Shown: piece by piece, positions 7,498 to 16,031 of the stretch
Numbering within the stretch: position 1 is the first letter of the stretch
How the letters are laid out: the number at the start of each line of letters is the position of its first letter
Origin: Acidovorax sp. MR-S7
Lineage (GTDB): Bacteria > Pseudomonadota > Gammaproteobacteria > Burkholderiales > Burkholderiaceae_C
Direction of reading: 5' to 3'
Assembly: GCF_000400995.2 (NCBI RefSeq)
Contig: NZ_DF238913.1
Location: 1-64,000, forward strand
DNA length: 64,000 nt
Notes under the pieces: model-generated
Told to the model about the DNA's origin: nothing
Databases searched by the model: none
Seen by the model: the letters and a program-made list of their open reading frames with translations, nothing else
Made by a program: the position numbers and the translations under genes

Positions 7498-9318
7498 TTA
7501 GCGTTTCTGGTACATGGCCTCGATGGCCTGCGCGTAGTGGGCGGAGAGGTTGTTGCGCTTGAGCTTGAGCGTGGGCGTCATGAAGGTGTTCTCGATGGTC
7601 CACGGCTCGCGCACCAGGCGCACAGCGCGCGGCACAGCATAGCGCGGAAAGCTGGCAGCCTGCCGCTCGATGCGTGCCAGCGCCGCGCGCTGGACGCTGG
7701 GGTGCGCCAGGCTGGCGTCGTCGCCGGGGTCCAGGCCGAGCTGGCGCGCGAGCTGGCGCCATTCCTCGGGCTGCACCACGCCCACGCAGGCGATGAAGGG
7801 GCGCTGCTCGCCCACCACGAAGGCCTGGCCGAACAGCGCGTCGCCCGTGATGGCCAGCTCCAGGTCGCCGGGCGGCACCTTCTCGCCGGTGGAGGTGACG
7901 ATGATCTCCTTGATGCGGCCCAGGATGCGGATGCGGCCGTGAACGATCTCGGCCTGGTCGCCCGTGCCCAGCCAGCCGTCTTCGGAGAGGATGCGGGCGG
8001 TGTCCTCGGGGCGCTTCCAGTAGCCCTTCATGACGATGGGGCCGCGCACCTGCAGCTCGCGGTTCTCGCCGATGCGCACCTCCACGCCGGGCAGCGCGCG
8101 GCCCACGGTGGCGGGGTCGTTGTCCTCCAGCGTGTTGACGCTGACCACGGGCGTGGTCTCGGTCATGCCGTAGCCCTGCACCAGCGGCAGGCCGAGGCCC
8201 AGGAAGCACTGGGCGATGGTGGGCGACAGCGGCGCGCCGCCGCTCACCGCCACGCGCACGCGCCCGCCGAACTGCGCCAGCAGCGGCCGGGCCACCAGCG
8301 CGCGCAGCAGCGGCCAGGGCAGGGCGCGCAGCCAGCCGCCCGCGCCGTCCTGCGGCGCGGCAGGCAGGCGCTGCGCGGCGCGGAAGCGCTGCCAGCCCAC
8401 GGACTGCGCGGCCTGGAACAGGCGCATCTTGAAGGGCGAGGGCGAGAGCTTCTCGATGAGCTTGGCGTGCACGCGCTCGTAGATGCGCGGCACCGACACC
8501 AGCACGGTGGGGCGCACGGTGCGCAGGTCCTCGGCCAGCTGCGCCACCGAGCGCGCATAGGCCACGCAGCTGCCCGCGGCCATGGGCAGGTAGTAGCCGC
8601 CGGTGCGCTCGAAGGTGTGCGACAGCGGCAGGAAGGAGAGGAACACGTCGTCCGGCGTGGGCACGATGCGCGCTAGCACGGCCTTCACGTCGGCGATCAC
8701 GTTGGCGTGCGTGAGCATCACCCCCTTGGGCTTGCCGGTGGTGCCGCTGGTGTAGACGATGGCCGCCAGGTCGCCGGGGCCGGGCGGGGGAGGCAGCGGC
8801 GTGTCCGGCGCGGCATGGGCCAGCCAGGCGGACAGCGGCGCCACGGGAACATCGCCGGGAGTTGCCTCCGCCACCGGACCGGCGACCACCACGCCCAGCA
8901 GGTGCGGCAGGGGCGTGCCCACGGCGCGGATGCGCTCCCACTGCGCCGTGTCGGCCACGACGAGCAGGGACACCTCGGCGTCCGCCAGGATGTAGGCGAT
9001 GCTGCCGGGGTTGTCGATGGCGTGCAGCGGCACGGGCACGCAGCCGGTGGCGAGCACGGCTTGGTCGATGCTCATCGCATCCAGCCCGTTGGGCAGCAGG
9101 ATGGCCACGCGCGCGCCGGCGGGCAGGCCGCTGGCGGCCACGGCGCGGCTCCACTGCTGCACGCGCTCGTGCGTCTGGGCCCAGGTGAGGCCAGTCCACT
9201 GGCCGGTGGCGGAATCGCACTGGCGGTAGGCCTCGGCGGCGGGGGTGAGGCGCGCGCGCAGGGCCAGCAGCTCGGGCAGCGTCTGCACGGCGTGCAGGTC
9301 GGGAAGGGTGGAGGTCAT
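7498..9318 (-). CDS. AMP-forming long-chain acyl-CoA synthetase
   Basis: The 606-aa protein has the adenylation P-loop YTSGTTGKPKGVML, the GYGMTET motif and GDQAEI....RIKEIIVTSTGEKV, so all core motifs of ANL-superfamily acyl-CoA ligases are present. It should activate a fatty or aromatic acid with ATP and CoA. The start MTSTLPDL at 9318 is preferred; a second ATG lies at 9327. It is transcribed with the SDR downstream and lies after the GntR gene. Confidence 0.9.
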   Translation of the reverse strand: MTSTLPDLHAVQTLPELLALRARLTPAAEAYRQCDSATGQWTGLTWAQTHERVQQWSRAVAASGLPAGARVAILLPNGLDAMSIDQAVLATGCVPVPLHAIDNPGSIAYILADAEVSLLVVADTAQWERIRAVGTPLPHLLGVVVAGPVAEATPGDVPVAPLSAWLAHAAPDTPLPPPPGPGDLAAIVYTSGTTGKPKGVMLTHANVIADVKAVLARIVPTPDDVFLSFLPLSHTFERTGGYYLPMAAGSCVAYARSVAQLAEDLRTVRPTVLVSVPRIYERVHAKLIEKLSPSPFKMRLFQAAQSVGWQRFRAAQRLPAAPQDGAGGWLRALPWPLLRALVARPLLAQFGGRVRVAVSGGAPLSPTIAQCFLGLGLPLVQGYGMTETTPVVSVNTLEDNDPATVGRALPGVEVRIGENRELQVRGPIVMKGYWKRPEDTARILSEDGWLGTGDQAEIVHGRIRILGRIKEIIVTSTGEKVPPGDLELAITGDALFGQAFVVGEQRPFIACVGVVQPEEWRQLARQLGLDPGDDASLAHPSVQRAALARIERQAASFPRYAVPRAVRLVREPWTIENTFMTPTLKLKRNNLSAHYAQAIEAMYQKR

Positions 9319-9365
9319 GCGCACCATCGGCCGGCTGTCCCGGCCTTGAAAATGTCAAAAACAGG

Positions 9366-9395
9366 AGCTGCCAGCGCTTTCCTGGCGAGGCTTGG
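9366..9395. repeat. Degenerate copy of the intergenic hairpin repeat
   Basis: AGCTGCCAGCGCTTTCCTGG followed by CGAGGCTTGG is a decayed, reverse-oriented version of the 3391 and 6668 repeats, upstream of the acyl-CoA synthetase. The stem is imperfect. Confidence 0.4.
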
Positions 9396-9453
9396 AAGCG
9401 GATTTCGTGCAGATTTCCGCACGACCGTGCCGCGGATTATCGCAGCCAGCGCG

Positions 9454-10089
9454 TCAGCCGGCGGCTTCCAGCCCGTGGGCGAAATGCGCGCGCATGGTCT
9501 GCGCGGCGCCTTGCGCGTCGCGCGCGCGCAGCGCAGACATGACGGCCTCGTGCTCGGCCAGCGAATCCTCAATGCGCCCCTGCTTGAACAGAGAGTGGTG
9601 GCGACTGAGCTTCATCACCTTGCGCAGGTCGGCCACCATCTGGCCGCGCCAGCGGTTGTCGGCCAGCTCCAGCAGGCGCAGGTGGAAGCGCTCGTTGAGG
9701 GTGAAGAAGCGCTCGCGGTCGCCCGCGGCGGCGGCCAGCTCGGCGTGCAGAGCCTCCAGCTCGCCCAACTGCTGGGGCGTGGCGGTGGACGCCACCACGC
9801 CGGCCGCGTCGCTCTCCAGCAGCGCGAGCAGATGGTAGACGTCGTGCAGGTCTTTCTCCGATATCTCCGTCACGTAGGCGCCGCGGCGCACCTTCATCGT
9901 GACCAGGCCTTCGGCCGCGAGCACCTTCAGCGCCTCGCGCAGCGGCGTGCGGCTGATGCCGATTTCCTCGGCGATCCTCAGCTCGTCGATCCAGCTGCCG
10001 GGCTCCAGCTCCTGGCGGAAGATGCGCTGGCGCAGCAGTTCAGCCACTTCTTCGTACAGGGCTTGGCGGGGCAGCGGGACGGTCTTCAT
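9454..10089 (-). CDS. GntR/FCD-family transcriptional regulator
   Basis: The 211-aa protein has an N-terminal winged helix (LYEEVAELLRQRIFRQELEPG, then ISRTPLREALKVLAAEGLV) and an all-helical FCD ligand domain with the metal-binding pattern NERFHLRLLELADN, HHSLF, SLAEHEAVMSALRARD and MRAHFAHG. FCD regulators sense organic acids or acyl-CoAs. It lies 13 bp after the HMG-CoA-lyase-type gene on the same strand, so it probably controls the CoA-transferase/Bug/lyase operon. Confidence 0.9.
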   Translation of the reverse strand: MKTVPLPRQALYEEVAELLRQRIFRQELEPGSWIDELRIAEEIGISRTPLREALKVLAAEGLVTMKVRRGAYVTEISEKDLHDVYHLLALLESDAAGVVASTATPQQLGELEALHAELAAAAGDRERFFTLNERFHLRLLELADNRWRGQMVADLRKVMKLSRHHSLFKQGRIEDSLAEHEAVMSALRARDAQGAAQTMRAHFAHGLEAAG

Positions 10090-10102
10090 GCGCCCGAGAA
10101 TA

Positions 10103-11035
10103 TCAGTGCATGGAGGCGCTGGCGGACTGGTAGGTGGCCGGAATGCCCGCCACGGGAACGCCGCCGCGCAGCGCCCCCGCGGACAGGTGCGGCGCGATGG
10201 CGGCGCGGGCCGCCAGGAGGGCGGGGAGGTCGACGTGCGTGGCGTAGCCCATGCTCTCCAGCATGAAGACCAGGTCCTCGGTTACGATGTTGCCCGACGC
10301 GCCGGGCGCGAAGGGGCAGCCGCCCAGCCCGCCCATGCATGCATCGAATTCGCGGATGCCTTCCTGCAGGCCCGCCAGCGCGTTGGCGAGCCCCAGGCCC
10401 ATGGTGTCGTGCAGGTGGAGCTTGTGCAGCAGCGGGCCCACAGCGTCCTGCACGGCGCGCACGGTGCCCTGCACCAGGGCCGGATGGGCATAGCCCACCG
10501 TGTCGGCCAGGGTGATGCGGTCGGCGCCGGCCAGGGCCAGCGCCTTGGCGGCGGCCACCACGTCTTTCAGCGGCACGGTGCCGGCCACCGAGCAGCCGAA
10601 GGCCGAGGCGGTCACGCAATCGACGCGCACGGGCCGCGGCTGCGCGCGCAGCCACTCGATGATGTCGCCGATGGCGGCGATGTGCTCCAGCGTGCCCTTG
10701 TTCACGTTGGCGCGGCTGTGCCGGTCGCTGGCCGAGAGCGGAATCACGATGACGTGGGCGCCCGCCGCGTAGGCCGCCATGGCGCCCTTGAGGTTGGCGG
10801 CGAGGGCGTAGACCGTCAGCCCTTCGATCTGCAGCGCCTGCGCCACCACCGCCGCGGAGTCGGCCATCTGCGGCACGAGGCGCGGCGAGACGAAGCTGCC
10901 GACCTCGATGTCCCTCAGGCCGGCCGCGTGCAGCGCCCGGATCCAGGCGATCTTCGCCTCGGTGGAGACGGGCTGGGCGATCAGCTGCAGCCCGTCGCGG
11001 GGGCCGACTTCGGTGACGGTGACGCGCTCGGACAT
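10103..11035 (-). CDS. HMG-CoA lyase-type (DRE-TIM) acyl-CoA lyase
   Basis: A 310-aa TIM-barrel lyase with the N-terminal VTEVGPRDGLQ motif, the metal ligands in HLHDTMGLGLAN and the catalytic-cysteine signature GLGGCPFAPGASGNI. It should cleave a 3-hydroxy-3-methyl acyl-CoA such as HMG-CoA or a citramalyl-CoA-like substrate to acetyl-CoA plus a keto acid. A fusion upstream is only an open frame; the ATG at 11035 starts the conserved part. It originally lay 7 bp behind a Bug receptor gene and is now directly beside the left end of the transposon. Confidence 0.9.
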   Translation of the reverse strand: MSERVTVTEVGPRDGLQLIAQPVSTEAKIAWIRALHAAGLRDIEVGSFVSPRLVPQMADSAAVVAQALQIEGLTVYALAANLKGAMAAYAAGAHVIVIPLSASDRHSRANVNKGTLEHIAAIGDIIEWLRAQPRPVRVDCVTASAFGCSVAGTVPLKDVVAAAKALALAGADRITLADTVGYAHPALVQGTVRAVQDAVGPLLHKLHLHDTMGLGLANALAGLQEGIREFDACMGGLGGCPFAPGASGNIVTEDLVFMLESMGYATHVDLPALLAARAAIAPHLSAGALRGGVPVAGIPATYQSASASMH

Positions 11036-11042
11036 AGCGGGC

Positions 11043-11114
11043 CTATTGCTGCACCTGGATGTGCGCCGCCTGGATCGTCGCCTTCGCCTTGGCGATGTCG
11101 TTCTCGATGAGACG
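11043..11114 (-). pseudogene. 3' fragment of a Bug receptor gene split by the transposon
   Basis: Minus-strand codons read R-L-I-E-N-D-I-A-K-A-K-A-T-I-Q-A-A-H-I-Q-V-Q-Q-stop, the usual C-terminal helix of TctC/Bug receptors, and stop 7 bp before the lyase gene. The matching 300 codons lie at 49204-50103. The five bases AGACG at 11110-11114 are one copy of the target duplication. Confidence 0.9.
11110..11114. repeat. Target-site duplication, left copy (AGACG)
   Basis: AGACG directly precedes the GGGG tip at 11115 and recurs directly after the CCCC tip at 49201. Five base pairs is the duplication size made by Tn3-family transposases. Confidence 0.9.
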
Positions 11115-11152
11115 GGGGAGATGTCGGTTTTTGAGCAGAATCTGAAACCAGA
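11115..11152 (+). repeat. Left terminal inverted repeat of the Tn3-family element
   Basis: It begins GGGGAGATGTCGGTTTTTGA. By eye it matches the reverse complement of the right end (49164-49201) at 25 of 38 positions without gaps, with 14 of the first 16 identical. Tn3-family ends are typically ~38 bp and start GGGG. Confidence 0.85.
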
Positions 11153-11175
11153 GGCAAAAAGTCCTTCTGGATCAA

Positions 11176-11541
11176 TCATTTAGCCTTGCGAAGACGTGCA
11201 CCTCCGAGCTTGAAGTCTTCCAAGGCTTTTCCGCGCTCAAGCGCTTCGTTCAACCATGTGGGCCGACGCCCGCGCCCGGCCCACGTGTTGCCATCCGCGT
11301 CTTGATACACCGCCTTGGCTTGCGATGCTGCTGCTCGCCCTTTCGCGGCGTCAGATGCTGGCCGCTTCGAAGTTTCCGGGCGCTGCTCAAAGAGATCGTC
11401 AGGCTCCAGATCGAACTGAGCGATGGCTTCCTTCAACAGAGGAATGATCTCCTCTGCCTCACTGGCTTCGTGCATCGCCTCTTCAAGGCGTTTCTTCATT
11501 TGCGCAAGTGTCCTTGGCAATTCAATCTCCTCCTGGTACAT
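11176..11541 (-). CDS. H-NS family nucleoid protein
   Basis: The 121-aa protein has an N-terminal helical dimerisation region (LAQMKKRLEEAMHEASEAEEII) and a C-terminal H-NS DNA-binding motif, YQDADGNTWAGRGRRPTWL, followed by NEALERGKALEDFKL. It should bind AT-rich, bent DNA and silence transcription. It is the first gene inside the left transposon end, 24 bp from the terminal repeat. Silencing of the element's own cargo or stealth in new hosts is a reasonable inference. Confidence 0.88.
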   Translation of the reverse strand: MYQEEIELPRTLAQMKKRLEEAMHEASEAEEIIPLLKEAIAQFDLEPDDLFEQRPETSKRPASDAAKGRAAASQAKAVYQDADGNTWAGRGRRPTWLNEALERGKALEDFKLGGARLRKAK

Positions 11542-11763
11542 AGAATGCGCTGCATCAGAAGTGTTACTCGTAGCAGCTCAGGGACGGATACGGCCAGTTT
11601 TGATTTATAAGCTTTTTCTTATTAAGAATCCATTCTTTATCCCGATATGCCAGCTTGGAAAAAGAACTGCTCAGGACCTAGGAGCACCACTCACCAGCCT
11701 TTGGGTTCACTACCGCCTTGAACTTCGCGATCTATACCCGTCGTTGGGATAATTGGTTAGATG

Positions 11764-12465
11764 CTAAGAACTGGTCATAATTGTGTCGTTGTGCGGCTTG
11801 ATTGCATTGAAGAGGGCTTGGCCCAACGTGGTTTGGTTGGCTCGTTCGAAAACCTCGCCTCCTGACCAAGACGTTCCAAAAGCAATGATGCCCAACCTCT
11901 CCAAGTTGGCAAGGGACTCAATGACCTCGGAGGAAGGGCGAGAATATTCGCGCTCTTGGATAATCTCCACCTTATCAGGAAGCCCTTCGATGGCGACTTG
12001 CACAAATCTGCCGCTAGGTGAAGAAATGCTGTAGATAGCGGCGAAGACACGGGCGTCGAGAGGAGTCATCTCTTTGAGTATTGAAACAAAGGCTACTCTC
12101 GGCTTTCCGCTCTGAACGGAATTGGCCACCAAACGGGCCCATATTTCCAAGACTTCCTCGTCACCTTCAAGGCTGGCTTCGCTGAGAGCAGGTAAAAGAA
12201 AGTTAAGCGGCAACTCATCAAGTTTGGACTGAGGCACCCCTAAATTGTGCAACTCGGCCTCCAACTTTTGGTGCAGCTTGAATAAATTCGATGCTCGCTT
12301 GAATCGCAGGTTATCCTCTTTGATTCCAAACCATTGTTCCAGTACGCCGCTGAAAAGCTGAGCTAAATATCCACCTGATTTCTGAAGTGTTTCTAGGCCA
12401 GTATTCGCTGTTTTGGCAACTTCTTGTATAGCTTTTGCTCCTTCTACCATTGCGTCATCGTCCAT
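11764..12465 (-). CDS. Abi-alpha (DUF4393) family protein
   Basis: The 233-aa soluble protein fits the Abi_alpha/DUF4393 pattern: a helical N-terminus with LQKSGGYLAQLFSGVLEQWFGIKEDNLR, then NFLLPALSEASLEGDEEVLEIWARLVAN. The last part is the segment LLPALSEAS..ED.EL...WA.LLANA that marks the family. The name comes from an abortive-infection protein; the mechanism is unknown. The ATG at 12465 follows AGGAGG closely; a longer frame has no such site. It precedes a transposon-borne nuclease-like gene in the opposite order of transcription (nuclease first). It lies in DNA of visibly lower GC than the chromosome. Confidence 0.75.
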   Translation of the reverse strand: MDDDAMVEGAKAIQEVAKTANTGLETLQKSGGYLAQLFSGVLEQWFGIKEDNLRFKRASNLFKLHQKLEAELHNLGVPQSKLDELPLNFLLPALSEASLEGDEEVLEIWARLVANSVQSGKPRVAFVSILKEMTPLDARVFAAIYSISSPSGRFVQVAIEGLPDKVEIIQEREYSRPSSEVIESLANLERLGIIAFGTSWSGGEVFERANQTTLGQALFNAIKPHNDTIMTSS

Positions 12466-12746
12466 ATCGCCTCCTGTTTTTTGCCAATTTTGACCACTGC
12501 CGACACAACTCACCGGTCGTTTGAGGTCACAGTACTCCGTCTCTTACGATTGGGTTTCGGTGCAGATTGAAAATGCGCGACCGATATGATGATGTGCCGA
12601 GATACGATTCAAAACCCTACATAAATAAAAATTCAAAACCACATAAAACTATTGAAGCCTATCGCTTGGTACAGAGGGCTCATTTGTGGACGGTATGGCT
12701 GGACGGAGTCTCCTAGGTGCGACGGGCTCACTACCGAGCACATACT

Positions 12747-13643
12747 TCAGAGATCTTGCGACAAAGCTTCCACCAGTCGCTCTTGAATCTGAACATCTGC
12801 TGCTGTTGCGTCTGCTCTTGGGCTTACTGCCCATTGGGAGCACTGAACAGCCATCCTTTTTGATTCAGTCATACCTAAGCACGACAGCCGAAAGACTGTT
12901 CCAATGATCTTTCGGCTCTTCTCGGTGTAAATACGTTGCCAGAGGCCGGAATGCTTGTCGGCGAAATGCCGCAGCGTACGCGCGAGCGTCCTTGTTAAAT
13001 CGGCATCATCCTTGGCAACCAAAAGATCTCCTTTCGGATTGAGTATCTTTGACACATCCATCGCAACGATGCCCCTGTGGCCCGACCCAATCTCGGTTTT
13101 AAAAGTCTCTTGAAGTTGTGAGCAGGCCTTGCGCAGATTACCCTCCAGCGCCTGCTCCGTTGTCACCCGTTTGCACTCAACCCAAATCTTTCGTCCCTCG
13201 ATTTTAATTCCTGTGTCACTGCGCGCGTTCAAGATCGCCTCCACGCTGCGATCTGGACGATGGACCATGGCTGCCACACTGGCTTCGAATAGGAAATTGC
13301 GTGCGGCGGTGGATTTTGGGGTTTCATTGGCTGCATTGACCGGGCCATTGACGGCCTTTTTCAGCTTCTCAATCACTGACTTTAGTTGCAGTTGCGGAAC
13401 GTCCTGCAAGGCCTGGTGGATTCTTGTGAACTCTATGATTTCAAGCAGTGAACTCACAAAGTCTGGGAACGCTTGGTTCGCCTCCTCGATAGAAGCAGTG
13501 AGGTACGCATCCTTCCAGTAACCTATGACCTTTTCATAGTTGGAAGTGCGTCCCATCTGCAGGTCAATCCCTAGACTGGCCATCCACTTCATCGCTGCCA
13601 GGTACTCCTGATGAATGTTCGAAAAGGAATCCGTAGGGATCAT
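12747..13643 (-). CDS. PD-(D/E)XK-like nuclease of unknown family
   Basis: I do not recognise this 298-aa protein as a named family. Its middle contains ARNFLFEASVAAMVHR, then ILNARSDTGIKIEGRKIWVECKRVTTEQ. The pattern D...(I)-W-V-E-C-K matches the PD-(D/E)XK active site of restriction-endonuclease-fold enzymes, preceded by the expected helix with a glutamate. A basic C-terminal part (RTLRHFADKHSGLWQRIYTEKSRKI) may bind nucleic acid. It is next to the Abi-alpha gene on the same strand, separated by 281 bp. A defence role is an inference. Confidence 0.65.
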   Translation of the reverse strand: MIPTDSFSNIHQEYLAAMKWMASLGIDLQMGRTSNYEKVIGYWKDAYLTASIEEANQAFPDFVSSLLEIIEFTRIHQALQDVPQLQLKSVIEKLKKAVNGPVNAANETPKSTAARNFLFEASVAAMVHRPDRSVEAILNARSDTGIKIEGRKIWVECKRVTTEQALEGNLRKACSQLQETFKTEIGSGHRGIVAMDVSKILNPKGDLLVAKDDADLTRTLARTLRHFADKHSGLWQRIYTEKSRKIIGTVFRLSCLGMTESKRMAVQCSQWAVSPRADATAADVQIQERLVEALSQDL

Positions 13644-13742
13644 TTATTGAGAAAGTGTTTTATCGATGAATGCTAGCTTGGATAGTCCCGGCCGTTCAAA
13701 GTCTTTAGTTGCTACGACAAGAATGAAACTCACTCACTGCCC

Positions 13743-14741
13743 TTATGGCGCGTCGCTACCACGCTTTCTACGCGTGGACCTTTGTGCAGGTCTGAACTGC
13801 TCGACCAGAGCACGCAAAGTATCAGCTTCAGCCTTGTGCTGTGCCACCGCTTGAAGGGCTTGCTGCAGCTCGGTGGCCTGTGCCTGGTTCAGTGTGGAGC
13901 TTTCGGCCATGGCGACTCGTGCACTGTCCAATTCCGCAGCCAGTCGAGTCTGGGCGGCATTGGCTTCCAGTAGCTTGGCATGATGATCCCGTTCGGATTC
14001 TGCGAGCTTGCTGCGCAGGTGCTCCAGTTGCTTGTCTGCCTGCGCACGCGCGGTGCGCTCCCGGTCAATCTCACGAAGGGCCCGGTGTTCCGCCTCAGTA
14101 GCCCGTTGGGCAGCTTCATCAATGGCTGCACGCCCCTTTTCCAACTCGGCACTGAAATGCTGGCGGCTCTTGGCCTGCTCCAGCTTCAGCTCATCCACCT
14201 GCCGCGATAGGGCTTCACCCCGTGCCGTAGCGGCCGCGTGAGTGCGCCGCTCCTGCTCCAGTTCGGCACCCAGGCTCTGCAGTTGGTCTGCCAGCTCTGC
14301 AACCTTTTCCTGCGCAGCCTGAATTTGCGTCTTCAGATCGGTGTTTCGCTGCTGAACCTCCTCCAGGCTTGCCTGGGCGCTTTGGACCTCAGCGCGGGTC
14401 TCAACGCGTATTGCCGTCAGTTCCTCGCGTGCCAATTCTGTCGCCTGTGTCCACAAAACGCTGACGGCCTGACCTGCTGCCTGTTTCAGCGCATCAGGCA
14501 GATCCGGGTGGTCGATCTCCACCCGCGCCTTGTCACGCAACTCTTCCCAGAACTTGGCCAGCGCCTCGGCCGGGGCGCTCATGGATCCCTTCCGCACATG
14601 CTGATAGAGCTTGCTCGCGGTGGGCGTGATGCCGTGCCGAAAAAACAGCAGCGCGCAGACCTCGCGGTACAGCGTTTTGGTGTCGCTGAATCGCTCCCGC
14701 AGGGCTTCAACTTCGGCTTGGATCTCAAGTTCTTGGCTCAT
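13743..14741 (-). CDS. TnpT-type coiled-coil DNA-binding protein (KfrA-like)
   Basis: The 332-aa protein has an N-terminal KfrA-like helix-turn-helix (LREVCALLFFRHGITPTASKLYQHV region) and a ~200-residue coiled coil rich in Glu, Gln, Ala and Arg, ending in a basic RSTRRKRG tail. In Tn4651 the auxiliary protein TnpT (also ~332 aa, as I recall) assists the tyrosine recombinase TnpS in cointegrate resolution. This gene is divergent from such a recombinase with 90 bp between them. The ATG at 14741 was chosen; TTG at 14756 is an alternative start. Confidence 0.8.
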   Translation of the reverse strand: MSQELEIQAEVEALRERFSDTKTLYREVCALLFFRHGITPTASKLYQHVRKGSMSAPAEALAKFWEELRDKARVEIDHPDLPDALKQAAGQAVSVLWTQATELAREELTAIRVETRAEVQSAQASLEEVQQRNTDLKTQIQAAQEKVAELADQLQSLGAELEQERRTHAAATARGEALSRQVDELKLEQAKSRQHFSAELEKGRAAIDEAAQRATEAEHRALREIDRERTARAQADKQLEHLRSKLAESERDHHAKLLEANAAQTRLAAELDSARVAMAESSTLNQAQATELQQALQAVAQHKAEADTLRALVEQFRPAQRSTRRKRGSDAP

Positions 14742-14831
14742 ATTTAAATAATACAACGTATAACGTATGAATTATTGAATTTATTTCTAATCTCTGGACA
14801 TAATTACTCTAATGTCCATAGAATTGGCGCC
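14742..14831. promoter_or_regulatory. Candidate TnpS/TnpT resolution site and divergent promoters
   Basis: The 90-bp gap contains the tandem direct repeat AACGTAT-AACGTAT (14755-14768), a plausible TnpT/KfrA-like binding site. It also contains a perfect inverted repeat TGGACAT (14795-14801) / ATGTCCA (14812-14818) with a 10-bp spacer, the layout of a tyrosine-recombinase core site. It is AT-rich and also carries both promoters. Confidence 0.65.
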
Positions 14832-16031
14832 ATGAGCAGTTTGACTGTCGCTACGTCCGTTTTCGCGCATCTTGAGCCCTTGGACGGCTTGTTGCTACCC
14901 CTGCACCTGTCCGGAGAGCGTGGACGCAATCGGGCTCAGGGCCTGCCTCAGGTTGCGGCCAGTGACGACCGCTCTGCTGTTTTGGCCTGGCTGGCGCGGT
15001 ACAAGGATTCAGCGGCCACGCTGGCCAGCTATCGCAAGGAGGCGGAAAGGCTGCTGCTTTGGTGTGTGCACCAGCACGGAAAGGCCTTGTCCGATTTGAC
15101 CCACGAAGATTTCCTGGCCTACGAGACTTTTTTGGAAGATCCACAGCCAGCCGACCGGTGGGTCATGCAGATCGCCCAGAAGGCACCTAGGTCCTCGCCC
15201 CACTGGCGTCCGTTCGCCAAGCCACTAGACCGGCAGAGCCAGCGCCAGGCGCTGTCCATCCTGAACAGCCTTTTCAACTGGCTGGTTCAGGCTGGATATC
15301 TGGCAGGTAATCCCCTTGCCCTGCGGCGCCGCAAATCCACATCCAGATCAACCAAGACCAGCAGGTTCCTGCCGCAAGAGCATTGGGCGCAGGTTCGCGC
15401 AACGATCGAGTCCCTTCCCACGGACACGCCACGCCTTGCACGGCAGGCAGCCCGATATCGCTGGCTCTTTTCCCTCCTTTACATCGGTGGCCTGCGGATC
15501 TCCGAGGTCTGCAGCAGCTCCATGGGCGACTTCTACTGGCGGCGAGGGGCTGACGGTCGGGAGCGCTGGTGGCTGGAGATCCTTGGCAAGGGGGAAAAAC
15601 GCCGTGTGATCCCAGCAACCGACGAACTGATAACGGAACTGATGCGCTACCGAAAAGCGAACGATCTGGCACCGCTTCCACGCGAGGGCGATGCTCTTCC
15701 GTTGCTGGTGCCGCTCATTGGTGGTGCCCGCCCCATGGGGCGCAGTGGCGTGCACGAACTAGTCAAGAATGTCTTTCGCGAAACTGCCGTGCGCCTGCGG
15801 GCGCTTGGCCCTGATCACGAAGCGGCAGCTACTCATGTGGAGCAAGCCTCTGCCCACTGGATCCGTCACACGGCGGGGACCCATCAAAGCGACAACATGG
15901 ATCTCAAAGCCGTGCGTGACAACCTGGGACACGCGAACATTGCCACGACAAGCATCTACGTCCATACAGAGGACGATCGGCGCCACGACCAGACCTCCAG
16001 CCTGCACAAGCTGGGATGGTCGGTTTCCTGA
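14832..16031 (+). CDS. Tyrosine recombinase (TnpS-type cointegrate resolvase)
   Basis: The 399-aa phage-integrase-family protein has a SAM-like core-binding domain (AVLAWLARYKDSAATLASYRKEAERLLLW) and a catalytic domain. The catalytic residues are in GGLRISEV (Arg), a lysine region LGKGEKRRVIPA, HWIRHTAGTH (His-x-x-Arg), LGHANIATT (His) and SIYVH (Tyr). Together with the divergent coiled-coil protein it should resolve cointegrates formed by TnpA. The start at 14832 follows the AT-rich core site. Confidence 0.87.
   Translation: MSSLTVATSVFAHLEPLDGLLLPLHLSGERGRNRAQGLPQVAASDDRSAVLAWLARYKDSAATLASYRKEAERLLLWCVHQHGKALSDLTHEDFLAYETFLEDPQPADRWVMQIAQKAPRSSPHWRPFAKPLDRQSQRQALSILNSLFNWLVQAGYLAGNPLALRRRKSTSRSTKTSRFLPQEHWAQVRATIESLPTDTPRLARQAARYRWLFSLLYIGGLRISEVCSSSMGDFYWRRGADGRERWWLEILGKGEKRRVIPATDELITELMRYRKANDLAPLPREGDALPLLVPLIGGARPMGRSGVHELVKNVFRETAVRLRALGPDHEAAATHVEQASAHWIRHTAGTHQSDNMDLKAVRDNLGHANIATTSIYVHTEDDRRHDQTSSLHKLGWSVS

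Noticed and set aside
12747-13643. Calling the nuclease-like gene a type II restriction enzyme
   Set aside because: No methyltransferase gene is nearby and only the short E-x-K pattern supports the fold; a named function would be invention.
14832-16031. An integrase of a prophage or genomic island at a tRNA
   Set aside because: No tRNA, attachment-site repeat or phage gene is present. Its divergent coiled-coil partner and the surrounding Tn3 ends explain it as a cointegrate resolution system.
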